Assembly (NCBI GenBank): GCA_965240325.2
Contig: OZ251226.1
Location: 124,001-188,000 of the forward strand
DNA: 64,000 nucleotides
Source of the DNA: Rebecca billardiae RCC1528
Taxonomy: Eukaryota > Haptophyta
Direction: 5' to 3'
Shown: one piece after another, positions 23,823-34,734 of the stretch
How positions within the stretch are numbered: position 1 is the stretch's first letter
How the letters are laid out: every line of letters starts with the position of its first letter
The notes under the pieces: generated by a model
Seen by the model: the letters and a program-made list of their open reading frames with translations, nothing else
Database searches by the model: none
What the model was told of the DNA's origin: nothing
Position numbers and translations under genes: made by a program

Positions 23823-24770
23823 GGGGAGTCGACTGCTGACAGATTGCACGAAAAACCGTTGGCCCCAATTGGGATCTGACTAAACTGTATTCCTCGGGAT
23901 ACCTATTGGAAGGCCATCAACTTTGTAAGAATCACCGGACTTCGCGTGTCCTACCGGAAAACTCGCTCCGCTCGCATGCTTGTTCTGACAGAACAACCAA
24001 TGCGAGCGGGGCTCGCGATTATTCGTCTAGTATAATTCAGTACTTGCCGAAGTTGATTAATCGATTCGATCTACCGTTGAGTAACAGTAACAATATTCTC
24101 ACTAATATAACTACATCAGTTCAATATTAAATATATATATATATATAGTCGCGTCGTATTATTAGTAGTTATAGAATAATAAGTAAGAGAAATAAGAGTT
24201 AGATCGACTGCTTAGAGTACTCGTCGATGACGATGCTGCGCGCCCCCATCAGGTGGAGGGGACTCCGACTACCGTGCTAATTCGCGCTATACTAGGCCGT
24301 GACAGTGCATCAGCCGGCGCATCCGCCGCCGCGACCCGGCGACCGTCGGCATCGCAGTCATCGCACTCATAGCATTGAGTGATGACTCAGCGCGACAGCG
24401 GGCAGCGGGCGCAGCGGCGCAGCACCAGCACGGGCCGTGCAGGGCCAGTAGGTGCCAGCTTGTTTGGTAGCGGCGCCGCCAGTGGCCGTGGCAGCTGGCG
24501 GTTCAGAAGTGCGGTCGGCGGCGGGTTGCCGCGCACTGCTCTGCCGACTGCTGCTGCGCCGCGCTAGCGTCGGCTCGGCAGACGGCTCGCAGTCGCGCGT
24601 ACCGTCGCGCGTACCGTCGAGCGGCTGCGCCAGCAGCCCCGGGGAAGCGGCGCGAGCGAGGCTGCGGCCGGGCGGCTCTGCGGCGGCGGCGCTCGGCGGC
24701 GCCCTTCCGCCGAGGGGCATCGGCCGGGTGGCGCTCCTCCGCGCTCGCGCGCGCGCGCAGTGTGCGTGCG
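23820..24770. other. intergenic region, AT-rich then GC-rich
   Basis: 23880-24240 is AT-rich with a TA tract (24128-24148) and a stem-loop (CCGCTCGCAT 23968-23977 pairing with ATGCGAGCGG 24000-24009; inner stem TGTTCT/AGAACA). 24300-24770 is GC-rich 3' flank of the next minus-strand gene. No gene is supported. Confidence 0.45.
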
Positions 24771-24860
24771 CGCAGCGCAGCGCAGCGCAGCGCAGCGCAG
24801 CGCAGCGCAGCGCAGCGCAGCGCAGCGCAGCGCAGCGCAGCGCAGCGCAGCGCAGCGCAG
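24771..24860 (+). repeat. (CGCAG)18 pentanucleotide tract
   Basis: 18 perfect CGCAG units, followed by the degenerate units CGCTG CGCAG CGGCAG. It adjoins the 70-bp tandem triplication downstream of the TPR gene. Confidence 0.95.
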
Positions 24861-24872
24861 CGCTGCGCAGCG

Positions 24873-25079
24873 GCAGCGCGGGCTCAGGCGGCGCCCGTCT
24901 TGGCTCGGCGCGTGAGTGCCATGGACATGGTGGGGTTGCAGCGCAGCGCGGGCTCAGGCGGCGCCCGTCTTGGCTCGGCGCGTGAGTGCCATGGACATGG
25001 TGGGGTTGCAGCGCAGCGCGGGCTCAGGCGGCGCCCGTCTTGGCTCGGCGCGTGAGTGCCATGGACATGGTGGGGTTGC
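24873..25079 (+). repeat. 70-bp tandem triplication covering a gene's 3' end
   Basis: Copies at 24873-24942, 24943-25012 and 25013-25079, apparently identical. The third copy contains the last ~18 codons and the stop codon (complement of 25024-25026) of the TPR gene. The two extra copies lie in its 3' flank. The period is not a multiple of three. Confidence 0.95.
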
Positions 25080-27255
25080 GCGCGACGCCCTCGGGGCGCA
25101 TGTGCATGCGCGCCTTGATCTCCTGCACGCGCGGGTGCGTGTCGGGCAGCTTGAGCGCCTCGTACATCTTCTTCGCCTCGCCCATCTGCGCCTTGCCCGC
25201 CGCGCGCTCGCTCGGCGCCTGCCCAAACCTGTACTTGAGCTCGCCCTGCTTGGCGCACACGTACGCGCTCAGCTCGTGCAGCTCGCCGTACTGGTCGACG
25301 CAGTCGGTGCGCAGGTCGTCGAGCGCGGCCTGCGCGTCGACGGCGTACGTGGGCGTCGTCTTCGCCAGGTCGATCGAGAGCACCACCGAGTTGAGCCGCG
25401 CGGCGATCGTCATCGGGTGCACGCTCTTGTACTCCTTGCGCAGCACCTCCTCCGCCTCCACGTACAGGGAGCGCGCGTGGTGCAGCAGCGCGGTCTGGGG
25501 GTCCGCGTGCGACTCGACGGCGGTGTCGACGAGCTCGGAGGCGAGCGCGGCGAGCGTCTGCCTGTCCGCCGTGTCGATCCGCACGCGCAGGTTGTTCGCC
25601 AGCGCCATCTGCGCGTACGCCGTGTTCAGGTGCTCGTCGCCCAGCTTGTCGCGCGAGCGCTTGAGCACGTCCCGATAGTGCGGCGTCGCCTGCGCGTGGT
25701 CGCCGTGGTCGCGCAGCGCGTTGGCGAGCTGCATCTGCGCGCCGAGCGAGCGCTCGTTGCGGTTGCTCGAGACGAGGTCCGAGAGCGCGAACGAGTTGGA
25801 CAGCTCGATCAGCTTCTCGTAGATCCCGATCGCCTCGCGCTGGTTCGCCTCGCCGCCCTTGCGCCGCAGCATGTTGGCCAGCGTGTTGCTCGCGTCGAGC
25901 GTGAGCTCGTGCTCCTCGCCGTACCCGGCGGCGACGAAGGCGACCATCTCGCGCGTGCGCTTGAGCGCGGCGTCGACGCGGTCGAGCTCGACCTCGATGT
26001 AGATCATCGCGCGCCACAGCTTGAACACGTCCTCCCGGTCGACGCTCGCGCGCCCCACCTTGAGCGTGCGCTTGCTCTCGAGCTCGCGCACGCAGCTCTG
26101 CACGAGCGCCCAGCCAAACTCAAACACAAACTCGAGCAGGCTCATGTAGACGGTGCGGTCGGCGGCCTCGATCTGCTCGTCGGTGCCGATCGCGTTGAGG
26201 ATCGCGGTGCGCTCGGCCACCGAGCGCGGCGTCGTGTTGCCGAACGTGAGCGTGCGCAGCATCTGCAGCAGGTACGCGCGCGCCTCGTCGTCGAGCAGCA
26301 TCGCCTTGAGCTGCGGCTCGTCAGACGGCACGAGCCGCAGCGTGAGCTTCACGCGCGGCGAGGCCTTCTTGGCGAGGTAGAGCGAGTAGAGGAACTGCAT
26401 GTCGTACATGGAGTACGAGATCTCGCCCGAGTCGTCCACCAGGCTGAGCACGAACACCGCCTCGCGGCACGCGAACAGCGCGTCGTCAAAGTCCTTCTCG
26501 TAGTAGCGCTCGCGCGCCTCGGCCGCGCGCCGCTCCTGCTTCTCCTTGAGCCGCGCGGTGCGCTTCGCCTCGGCGGTGACGCCGTCGCGGTCGAAGGTGC
26601 GCTCGGCGGCGTTGACCGCCTGCACCACCTTGCTCTCCAGCTTGTTCTGCGCCTCGGTCAGGTCGTTCACGATGTGCTCCAGCCCCTCCGCCCACAGGTC
26701 GATGCACAGGATGTCCAGGTAGAAGAAGGTGCCGCCGCCGCGCCCGAGCGCGCGCACGGCGTCGAGCGCGTCGTGGAAGTCGGTCTGCGGCGCGATGGCG
26801 AGGTAGACCGACGCGCGGCCCACGCCCGACGCCGAGCCCGGGAGCTGCGCCGCCGCCGCCGCCGCGCTCGACTTGAGCAGCAGCTGCGCATACGATTGAT
26901 CCTGCCCCTTCGTCATCGGCCGGATGAGCTTCGACGCGATGAGCGAAGAGCGCAGGTCGTACTTGGAGTAGTCGAGCGTGTCCTTGTCCTTGTCCCGCCC
27001 CTTCACTGACGCGCGCCGAATCGCCTTGATGGGCGAGCTCGGCAGCCCCACGCCCTTCACCATCGACGGCCTGCGCGCGCCGGCCGGCTGAGACTTGCCC
27101 GTCTGCGAAGGCGCGCGCCGCTCGCCCTCCTGCTTCATGTACGCGGCGAGCACGTCCTGCATCAGGTCGACTGTCACGCCGTCCACCGCCGCCGTCGGCC
27201 CGGCGCACTTGAACATGCTCCCCGCGGGTCGCTCGCCGGTGCGGCGCGGCGGCAC
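25024..27255 (-). CDS. TPR protein, kinesin-light-chain-like repeats (743 aa)
   Basis: Single exon. The C-terminal half (about residues 400-720) has repeated paired helices like kinesin light chain/TPR_12 repeats: AGYGEEHELTLDASNTLANM, RNERSLGAQMQLANALRDHG, LGDEHLNTAYAQMALANNLR and YKSVHPMTIAARLNSVVLSI. Each has the G(D/E)EHxxT...A...LA pattern. The N-terminal region (about residues 150-330) contains FFYLDILCIDLWAEGLEHIV and a basic coiled segment (KRTARLKEKQERRAAEARER). It resembles uncharacterised TPR proteins of algae, and I do not recognise a catalytic domain. The start is the first ATG; a second in-frame ATG 13 codons later (MFKCAGP) is possible. The 3' end lies in a 70-bp triplication. 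Function is unknown; such repeats usually mediate protein binding. Confidence 0.75.
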   Translation of the reverse strand: MPPRRTGERPAGSMFKCAGPTAAVDGVTVDLMQDVLAAYMKQEGERRAPSQTGKSQPAGARRPSMVKGVGLPSSPIKAIRRASVKGRDKDKDTLDYSKYDLRSSLIASKLIRPMTKGQDQSYAQLLLKSSAAAAAAQLPGSASGVGRASVYLAIAPQTDFHDALDAVRALGRGGGTFFYLDILCIDLWAEGLEHIVNDLTEAQNKLESKVVQAVNAAERTFDRDGVTAEAKRTARLKEKQERRAAEARERYYEKDFDDALFACREAVFVLSLVDDSGEISYSMYDMQFLYSLYLAKKASPRVKLTLRLVPSDEPQLKAMLLDDEARAYLLQMLRTLTFGNTTPRSVAERTAILNAIGTDEQIEAADRTVYMSLLEFVFEFGWALVQSCVRELESKRTLKVGRASVDREDVFKLWRAMIYIEVELDRVDAALKRTREMVAFVAAGYGEEHELTLDASNTLANMLRRKGGEANQREAIGIYEKLIELSNSFALSDLVSSNRNERSLGAQMQLANALRDHGDHAQATPHYRDVLKRSRDKLGDEHLNTAYAQMALANNLRVRIDTADRQTLAALASELVDTAVESHADPQTALLHHARSLYVEAEEVLRKEYKSVHPMTIAARLNSVVLSIDLAKTTPTYAVDAQAALDDLRTDCVDQYGELHELSAYVCAKQGELKYRFGQAPSERAAGKAQMGEAKKMYEALKLPDTHPRVQEIKARMHMRPEGVARNPTMSMALTRRAKTGAA

Positions 27256-27839
27256 GGGGCGTGGGCGAGAGAAAGCGAGCGCTCTGCGGCCACCCTCGTT
27301 TGGCAGCCCGCGTGCAAGAGCAATTCACGAGCGAGGACTGACGACGCATCTTTGGACGACGGAGCCGCGCCCGGGTCGCGAGCCGCGCGCACGGCTTCAT
27401 TTACGCTCAGAACTTGAGCAGCTCCCGACGCCTCCCGTGAGCGAGCCGCCCTCGAAGATCACTAATTGGGCTTGTATGCTGTCGGCAATGGCATACCCCC
27501 GCCCCCTCTGGAGGCGGGCTGTCCACAGCGGAGTGGTGTCAAGGCACTCGGTGTATCGGTCAGTGGTTTGAGGTTGGGTGAGGGTGGTGGTTGGTTGGGG
27601 GCTGGCCAGGGTAGGGCTGGAGGCTTCGGCCGCCAGTCTGATCACCCGGAGCCCGTTATAAAGGGGAATTTAAAGCATAGCATTCGATAGTGCGCGGGTA
27701 AAACTGACTAGGAATACCGTGCAGTCGTGATGGCTGATGGCTCTACTCATGAAGAGCCCCTGCTGCTGCCCCCTGACAACAGCGGGCCGCCCCGGTGCGT
27801 CGCGCATACGTGGCAGCGCCGCGCGCCGACGCGACGGGC
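27256..27839. other. intergenic region with promoter-side repeat
   Basis: 5' flank of the TPR gene and 3' flank of CLF1. It carries one of two identical 122-bp repeats (27553-27674), about 300 bp upstream of the TPR gene start. Confidence 0.6.
27553..27674 (-). repeat. 122-bp dispersed repeat, copy 1 (promoter-side)
   Basis: Read on the minus strand, this is identical at every position to 61693-61814 on the plus strand. It starts TTTAAATTCCCC, contains TTTATAACGG (TATA-like) and a C/A-rich tail (CCAACCAACCACCACCCTCA). It lies upstream of the minus-strand TPR gene in the same direction as transcription, as copy 2 does for its gene. Promoter function is inference. Confidence 0.9.
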
Positions 27840-30157
27840 TCAGGCCTCCTCCTCGCCCTCGGCGCGCTGGCGCTTCCACTTGTGCGCCATCTCGAGGATC
27901 TTGAGGCTCGGCTGCGCCGCCTGCTCGTCCGGGTACACGTAGTCGTAGTACTCCTCCCACCCGCCGTCGGTGCCGTCGTCCGCGACGAGCGCGCGCTTCT
28001 TCTTGACGCGCTTGGGCAGCAGACCCTCCACGGAGGAGACGCGCTCGGCGTCGTCGCGCGCGCGCGCGCACTGCAGCCAGCCCTCGAGCACCGCCAGCCT
28101 GCGCGGCGCGGGAGGGCGCGCGCAGAGCGCCGGCGACCACGCCGCGTCAGCACGCCGCGCCGCGTGGGGCCCGCCGCCCCCGCGGCCGCCGCCCTCGCGG
28201 CCGCGCCGCCGCGCCGCGCCGCGCGCCCGCGCGCCGCACCGCTCGGCCTTGAGGCCCTCGGCCTTGAAGTGCGCGTGCGCGTCCTCGAAGACGCGGTCAC
28301 CGCTGCCCGGGCCGCACGCCTCCTCCTGCGCGGCGCGCGGCGCGCGGCGGGAGCAGCCGCGGCGGGGCGGCGTGCGGGCCGGCGGCGTTGGCGCGCGTGC
28401 ACGGCGCGAGCGCGGCGGCGGCGCGAGCGCGGCGGCCGAGTGCGCGGCGGCCTCGCGCGCGCGCGCGCGCGCACCTCCCAGCGCGCCCAGCTGAGCCAGA
28501 CTTTGACGTGCTTCGTGCGCTCGAGCAGCCGCGCGTACAGCGCGCGCACGCGCGCCGGCTCCTCCCCCAGCTCCGCCTCGAAGTCGATGTACGCCTTCCA
28601 CGCAAGCTCAGGCATGTCGAGCGCGGGCTGCGAGATCGCGATCTCGTGCACGGCGCGCGCGCGCTCGTGCTCGGCGAGCGAGGCCTCGAGCTGCGCGAAG
28701 GCGATCCACGCGGCGGCGTTGTGCGGCGCCCACGAGACCCACTTCTCGTACAGCGTGCGGCAGCGCTCGATCTCGCCCAGCTGCAGCTCGAGCTGCACGT
28801 ACGCGCGGAAGAGCTTGGGCTTGGGCGCGCAGCCGATCGCAGCGCCCAGCAGCTTGCGCGCCGCGCCCAGCTGGCCGCGCCGCAGCTCAAAGTGCGCCGA
28901 GTGGATCCAGAGCTTGGCGAAGGTGAAGCGCGCGTGCGGCACGAGCCGGCGCGCCGCGCCGAGCACCGCGCGGCACCGCCCGTACTCCTTCGCCACCGCC
29001 TCCTCGAAGATCGCGTACTTGAGCCACAGGTAGATGTACCGCCGCCAGTGTCGCTTCTCACCGCCCGGCGGGGCGTGGGCGACCGCGCGCTCGTACACGT
29101 CGCGCACGCGCTCGGCGTTGGGCGCGCCGAGGGACTCCTCCAGCCGGGCGTAGTCGAACCAGTGGTCGTACTGCAGCGGCTCCGCCGCCACCGCCTCCTC
29201 GTACTGCGCGCGCTTCTTCGCCACCACCACGTCCTCCACCGCGGCTCGGTCGCCGTGCGCGCGCTCAAACTGCGCGTGGCGCGCGCTCAGCGCCTCGCGC
29301 TGCGCCTCGGGCAGCGAGTCGAGCGAGAGCGCGTACTTGTAGATGACGCGCGCGCGCTCGTACTCGGTCTGGCGCTCCTCGAACTCCGCGAAGCGCACGA
29401 ACAGCTCGTCGCTCAGCAGGTCGTCGCGCAGCTCCTCCAGCGCCGCCTCGAAGACGGCGCGCGCGCGCGCCACCTCTCCCTGTGCCTCCTCCCACTTGGC
29501 CCAGCGGCCGTACGCGCGCGGCAGCTGGTGGCAGCGCACGTAGCGCGCGTACACGGCGCGCGCGCCGGGCGCGTTGTTGTGCCGCGTCTCCAGCCGGATG
29601 AACGCGAGCCACGCGTGGTCCGCCGGCTGCCACGCCACCCAGCGCTCGAAGACGGCGCGCGCGCCGCCCAGGTTGCCCAGCATCTCCTCCATGGCCACGT
29701 ACTTGAGCCAGAGGCCGTCGACGCGCGGGAGGAGCGTGACCGCGCGGTCGAGCACGTTGCGCGCGGCGTTCACGTGCCGGTTGCGCATCTCCATCTCCGC
29801 GTACGCCAGCCAGCACCGCTTGTCGCGGTGGTCCACCTCGAGCGCGCGCTCAAACACGGAGCGCGCGCGCTCAAACTCGGCCTGCTCCTCCTCAAACTTG
29901 GCGTAGTTGAGCCAGTGCGTCATGTTCTGCCGGTTGATGCGCAGCGCGTCCTCGTACCCCTTCCGCTTGCGCAGGCGGAACATCGCGAGCTCCTCCGGGT
30001 CGGTGATGCGCTGCTTGGGCGGCTTGATCTCCACATCCTGCCGCTCCGCCGCCTCGCGCAGGATCTGCTCGGCGGTGATCTGCATCGGCGCGGGCGCCTT
30101 GTTCTTCGCCTTGACGGGGGCGCGCATCGCCGAGATCACGGGCGGGGGCGGATCCAT
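27840..30157 (-). CDS. CRNKL1: pre-mRNA splicing factor CLF1/Crooked-neck-like (675 aa)
   Basis: Three exons on the minus strand: 30157-28475, 28325-28240 and 28098-27840. Introns are 149 nt (GTGCGC...GCAG, phase 0) and 141 nt (GTGCGG...GCAG, phase 2). The protein is a scaffold of the NineTeen/Prp19-associated spliceosome. It begins with the family's [10 protein letters not shown] and [20 protein letters not shown], followed by about 14-16 HAT repeats (for example [41 protein letters not shown]). The C-terminus is diagnostic: [24 protein letters not shown] and [11 protein letters not shown]. Splicing the second intron restores ER-LAVLEGW, as expected for the family. Length is close to other CLF1 proteins. 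It is head-to-head with the F-box/ankyrin-like gene (177 bp between ATGs). Confidence 0.93.
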
Positions 30158-30334
30158 CGCGCCCGCCCGGCCGCGCGCCCCGCGGGGGAGCGGGCTCTTG
30201 TGTGGCGGCGGTGAGGGTGGGGGCGCCCACGACGGCGGTGGGCCCGGTCCGTGCTGACGACTCGTCGTCGCCGTGGCGCACGCTTGACGCTTGCCTTCAG
30301 TCCTCACAGAGCGCCAAGCCCACAATCCTCGAGC
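30158..30334. promoter_or_regulatory. divergent promoter region
   Basis: 177 bp between the CLF1 ATG (-) and the F-box/ankyrin-like ATG (+). GC-rich with a GACGACTCGTCGTC palindrome (30256-30269) near its centre. No TATA box. Confidence 0.4.
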
Positions 30335-31180
30335 ATGGCGTCTTCGCCGCGGCCGCGCCGCCCGAGGGATCGGGACGCAAGCCAACCGCTGATCGACGGG
30401 TTGCCGCCGGACGTGCTCGCGCGCGTGCTCGAGTGCATCACCCTCCCCGCCCTCCCCGCCGCCGTCCGCGCCATCGCGCTCACGTGCGCGCGCTGGCGCG
30501 CCGCGCTCGAGCCCGTGTGGCCCGCGCTCGCGCGCCGGCTCGAGCCCGCGGCCGGCGCGGGTCCGCGCGCGGCGGCGGGCGGCGCGCGGCGCTCCGACCG
30601 GCTGGTGCGCTCGGCCCGCGACGGTTTCGTCCACGCGTACGCCTCGCTGCGCGCGCGCACCGAGAACCTGCACCACGCGATCGCCACGGCCGCGCAGGAC
30701 GCGCGCGACCTGTCGGTCGCGCGCGTGCGCAGGCTGCTCGAGCGCTGGGGGCCGTGCCTGCTCGACCGCGTGTCGCCGGTGTACGACGCGACGGCGCTGA
30801 TGGAGGTGTGCCGCGCACGCGGCGTCTCGGACGCCACGCTCGCCTCGATCGCCGCCGAGCTCCTCCGGCGCGGCGCGAGCGCGCGCGCAGCCAACGCAGA
30901 CGGTCTCTCTCCGCTGCTGATCGCGAGCGCGCGCGGGCTGCCGCGGCTGGCGGCGGTGCTGCTCGGCGCCGGCGCGGACCCCGACGCGCGTGGCAGGGGC
31001 GGCTTCCGGCTGTGCGGCTCGCAGCGCACGCTCCGCGGCCACTGGAGCGCGCGCGAGTGGGTGGTGCACATGCTCGAGCGGGAGCGAGCAGCGGGTGTGC
31101 CCTCGGCCGCGCAGCGCTCGCTCCGGCGCTGCGGCGCGCTGCTCGAGGGCGTGGCACCCGCGCCACCGGAGCCGGCGTGA
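30335..31180 (+). CDS. F-box-like plus ankyrin-repeat protein (281 aa)
   Basis: Single exon. The start ATG (30335) follows a plausible CGAGC context, and upstream in-frame codons would overlap the shared promoter. Residues ~17-70 ([16 protein letters not shown], then [19 protein letters not shown]) match an F-box: a leucine-rich LPxDVLxxVL opening and a trailing tryptophan. Residues ~165-245 contain ankyrin-like pairs ([40 protein letters not shown]). F-box/ankyrin proteins are substrate adaptors of SCF-type ubiquitin ligases; that role is inferred. It is divergent from CLF1. Confidence 0.7.
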   Translation: MASSPRPRRPRDRDASQPLIDGLPPDVLARVLECITLPALPAAVRAIALTCARWRAALEPVWPALARRLEPAAGAGPRAAAGGARRSDRLVRSARDGFVHAYASLRARTENLHHAIATAAQDARDLSVARVRRLLERWGPCLLDRVSPVYDATALMEVCRARGVSDATLASIAAELLRRGASARAANADGLSPLLIASARGLPRLAAVLLGAGADPDARGRGGFRLCGSQRTLRGHWSAREWVVHMLERERAAGVPSAAQRSLRRCGALLEGVAPAPPEPA

Positions 31181-33499
31181 GCCGCGGCGCGGATGCGCTG
31201 CGCGAGGTCGAGAGCGCGACCGCTGCCGCCGCGCGCGCCGCCCCGCGCGTCGTCCCGGGCGCATCGCCCGAGTGCCTCGCTGTGCGGACGACTGCGCCGA
31301 GTGCTGCCCAGTCACAGTGGCCCACCGCATGGGCCACGTTCCTGACCGCGGTCGGCGCGGATATGACGGCCCGACGCAGACTACGCACGCTGACGCAGCC
31401 TGGTAATATTACTATAGCGACACTGCTGCTGGGCGCTCCGCGCTGTCACTCACGTTCACTGTCAATCAGACTCAAAGTCAAATGCCAATGGTCAGACCGG
31501 AGTCCGGGCAGTCCTCACTCCGCAGTCCGGCCACTCCAACGGCTCCGACGCCGCCAGAGTTAGACTTTGAATACTGCTTACTACGCGACGTACTACTTAG
31601 AGATATCCCGCCCCCGCCGGGCCGACGGTAGCTGCTTACGGAATAACATATATTAACGACGTGGTATGCAACGGGCAGGCGTCAGAGTCAGCAATAGGGG
31701 GGCCAAAGTGGCACTGTAGCGTTACTGACGGCCACGAGCGCGGGTCCTAGCGAGTGTTTAGAGCTGATTTCGGGCTGGATCATTTGCCCTCTGGGGGGTT
31801 CTGGTCCGGCCATGTAAAAAAATCAGGTGCACATACCCTGAATATAGGGCGTAACGGCTAGCATATTTACTTATTAGAATGAGCCTGAACTTATTGGAAA
31901 CGGTACGTAACGGTCGTCCTATATGTGACATATAGACCATGTCGACCTCACTTTGATAGAGCATCTCAGCGAGATCGTTCTGAGTCCCCAGCAGCAGCAG
32001 GTCCCAACATGCGATATAGGCTGTGTACTGGCAGGCTGTCAAATATGTAGTTTCCTAGAAGCCACCGATCGTTACATACCCACTGTGTATATAGGCGCCA
32101 TGCTGATGAATACAGCCTCGTCTGATCTCGAGCTGCGAGATACGTTTTCAGACTGTGTATTACGGCCACGCGTACGGCGTATTGCAGACATAGTAGACCC
32201 AAAGCACCGGCCCCACGTCCTTAGCCCGGGAGTGCTCTCGGTCATAGTCAAGGTTTAAAGTGACTCGAGCCAACCGTCACCGCTCCCTGGCCGAGACCTA
32301 CGAGGCAGGTCAAATCTGTCGTCGTCGCAGTGCGGCACAGTGCCGAGCATGCGATTCGGCAGCAAACGTCTGCTCCAGGCGGTGGCTGGCGTGTCTGCAC
32401 CAAACCAGGCTGGATGGGATTGGTCCATATAGGTACGCACTACCCTGTTCCGCGCTATTTCTGGGCTTAGGGGCGGATATTCGGCCTACAGAGGCTGATC
32501 CGGCGCTGTTCAGCGCTCCTGGCTGGCTGCGCGGAGCCCAACGGCAAGCGCCGGCGTGTGCAAGGTGTCAAGATTGAGACGGTCTCTGACGCTCCCGCCG
32601 GTCTTGGGCGCACCAGGGTGCATGAGGGCCCATCTGCATCTGCTTCTGCAGGCATGAGCGTCACAGGGGCGCGCTTGCAGGCACGGTCGAGTGCACGTCG
32701 GACCTGTCGAATGAGCCAACCGCTGCCTGCGAGCACGTCCGCGACGTCCTGAGAGGCGAATGGGAGGCGCCCAGACGCCATCAGAGGGCACACGTGACCC
32801 ATACCCAACGTACTGACCATCGCAAGTGCCACGGCAGGTGCAAACACGGGCCCTACAAGCGGAACATGACAGTTGCGAGCTCCGCGGAGGTGTTGCGCGC
32901 GAGCTCGCGCCGGTCTGCTGACGGCGATTCCGGCGCAGCAGGGCAGGTTAGGCGAGCTGGGCATCCACATACATACATGGGCACTTGGTGCGAGCATCGA
33001 TCTCAACTGTGCGAGTTGATCATGAGCCACACCGTGCGGTAGCGTGACGGGCGCACGCAGCGCGCCAATTCAAGCCGGCCGACGCGCGCCGCGCACGGCG
33101 CGAGATGGCCAAGAAGCGGGTGGTGAGCCGCTGGTGGCGCAAAGGCACGGGTCAGTAGCGCCCACCAGCGTCACGCGCGCGCGCACCCGAGACCATCTCG
33201 GCGTCTCAAAGGTCGCGAGCGCGCGGCGGTCCACTGCCTCCGGCCGCTCGCGCTGGAGCGGAACCGAGCTCTGAGCGTCCGAAGGCGTGAAGCTCGATTT
33301 TCGAGCGGGGTCCGAGAAAAAGGCTCCGCGCCACCCTAAAAGGCCGAGGGCGGAGCGAAAATGCGACGCGACTTTGCTTTTCATTTTTAAATGGGCGGTT
33401 TGGCCCCCCTATCAGCAAGCTGTAGCAGCAGATCGAGCAGCAGAGACAAACACCAGGATCAGCGCTCCTCGCCGTCGTCCCCCCCCTCATAGTCGCCCA

Positions 33500-33724
33500 T
33501 CACTCCATCGCCGAGCGGAAGCTCGACGCACCGTCTGGCGTCGACGCGCACGCGCCACCGCGGTGGTCGCGGTGCCACGCGTCGTCAGCCGTCGTCTCGA
33601 AGTAGTCGTCGTATGCAGCGCCCCCGCGGGCGCGTGCCCCCGGGCGCACGTGCGCCATGCGCGCGCGGGCGATGAGCATCTTGGCCTGGCCACGCAGGCA
33701 GCGCATGCCCAGCTCGCGCCGCAT
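33500..33724 (-). CDS. hypothetical small protein or exon remnant (74 aa)
   Basis: An open frame from an ATG at 33724 with an amphipathic Arg-rich start (RRELGMRCLRGQAKMLIARA) and an acidic/aromatic middle (AYDDYFETTADDAW). The frame stays open for 21 codons upstream of the ATG and then meets AT-rich DNA. It has GC-rich coding-like composition in an otherwise gene-poor stretch, so it may be a short gene, an exon of an unrecognised gene, or a decayed remnant. I do not recognise a family. Confidence 0.25.
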   Translation of the reverse strand: MRRELGMRCLRGQAKMLIARARMAHVRPGARARGGAAYDDYFETTADDAWHRDHRGGACASTPDGASSFRSAME

Positions 33725-34077
33725 GGTGCCGAGCAGCGCGCGCTCGGCGGCGGGGCGCGAGGGCGCGCTGAGGCGCGCGCGCCACAAGTAGTACTGTCAT
33801 ATCTAACTAGTACACGCGTACATACCGACGATTATAATACTTAGCACGCGCACTAACTTAGTATTGTACTAGATAGCAGAGAATATCTGACCGTGAATAA
33901 TATCGAACTGCTGTACTATAAGACTCTGTAGCGCTCGAGCAGTCGCGTATAATTTAATGATGATATATAGCTAAGCGACTGCGGAGACTACTGAGCCAAT
34001 CCGCCGCAGAGCAGTGCCGCGATTGGCGCGTCACCGTATTTATATATAAATATTAATTATATTTCCGTCTTTTTATA

Positions 34078-34084
<7 letters not shown>

Positions 34085-34111
<27 letters not shown>

Positions 34112-34112
34112 T
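34085..34112. repeat. (TA)n microsatellite
   Basis: An uninterrupted TA dinucleotide tract within a larger AT-rich stretch (33800-34140). Confidence 0.9.
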
Positions 34113-34734
34113 GCGATGTCATGGCGTCAGTCAGCGTATAGGGCTTATCACTATCAGCCGCCACCCACATACATCAGTGACTCACCGCGGCCGGCGGACT
34201 GGTTATCAAACTGCTCGGGACCGCGGTCCGTTCGAGCAGGGCACTCGGTGACTGAGCACTAGCTAGCAGGGCCAGGCCCAGGCGCCGGGGCGGCGGGCGC
34301 GGCCGCGGGCCGCCGCCCGAGCGCCGGCAGCCTATCAGTCATACTGATCACTAACTGTTAGCCGTTCGACTAGCGGTACTGAATCGTCGTTATATAATTA
34401 TTATGACTCTATACCGCCGCTACTCAGACCCCGCGACGACAGCCATTAGCCACCGCGACTCAATCATATTATCTGAATGAACCGCGCGGTCCGAGACCGC
34501 TAGACCCGCCCGCCCGCCGCGGAGGCGGACCCCGAGTCACCCCGGGGCCCCGGGGGACCCCGGGCCGCGCGGGCCGCGCCGCCCGCGCGGGCCCCGGGAC
34601 GTCAGTCAGGGTCGCCGTAGCGCGGCGGCGGCTCATATCCTTCTAGCAGAAGGACTGCTCACTGCTGCCAGTACAGCTCCTAAGCAGCAGTGGCATGTTG
34701 TCAGCAGGGTCGGCGGCGCGCGATTCAAAATAAT

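Larger units (their letters stand above)
31181..34734. other. gene-poor region
   Basis: 3.5 kb with no convincing gene. Composition changes repeatedly: 31560-32300 and 33800-34140 are AT-rich (with a (TA)n tract at 34085-34112). 34280-34320 and 34500-34620 are very GC-rich with self-complementary stretches (CCCGGGCCGCGCGGG near 34558 and CCCGCGCGGGCCCCGGG near 34582). One short coding-like frame lies at 33500-33724 (-). Confidence 0.5.

Noticed and set aside
21261-23883. Long frames on both strands of repeated CQCVPVCAS- or HWHTLAHTGT-type peptides
   Set aside because: They are translations of a 10-bp tandem repeat that lacks stop codons, not proteins.
32467-33030. Minus-strand frame of 187 codons in the gene-poor region
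   Set aside because: Its residue makeup is unlike the clear genes here. It has no domain, no splice support and mixed base composition.
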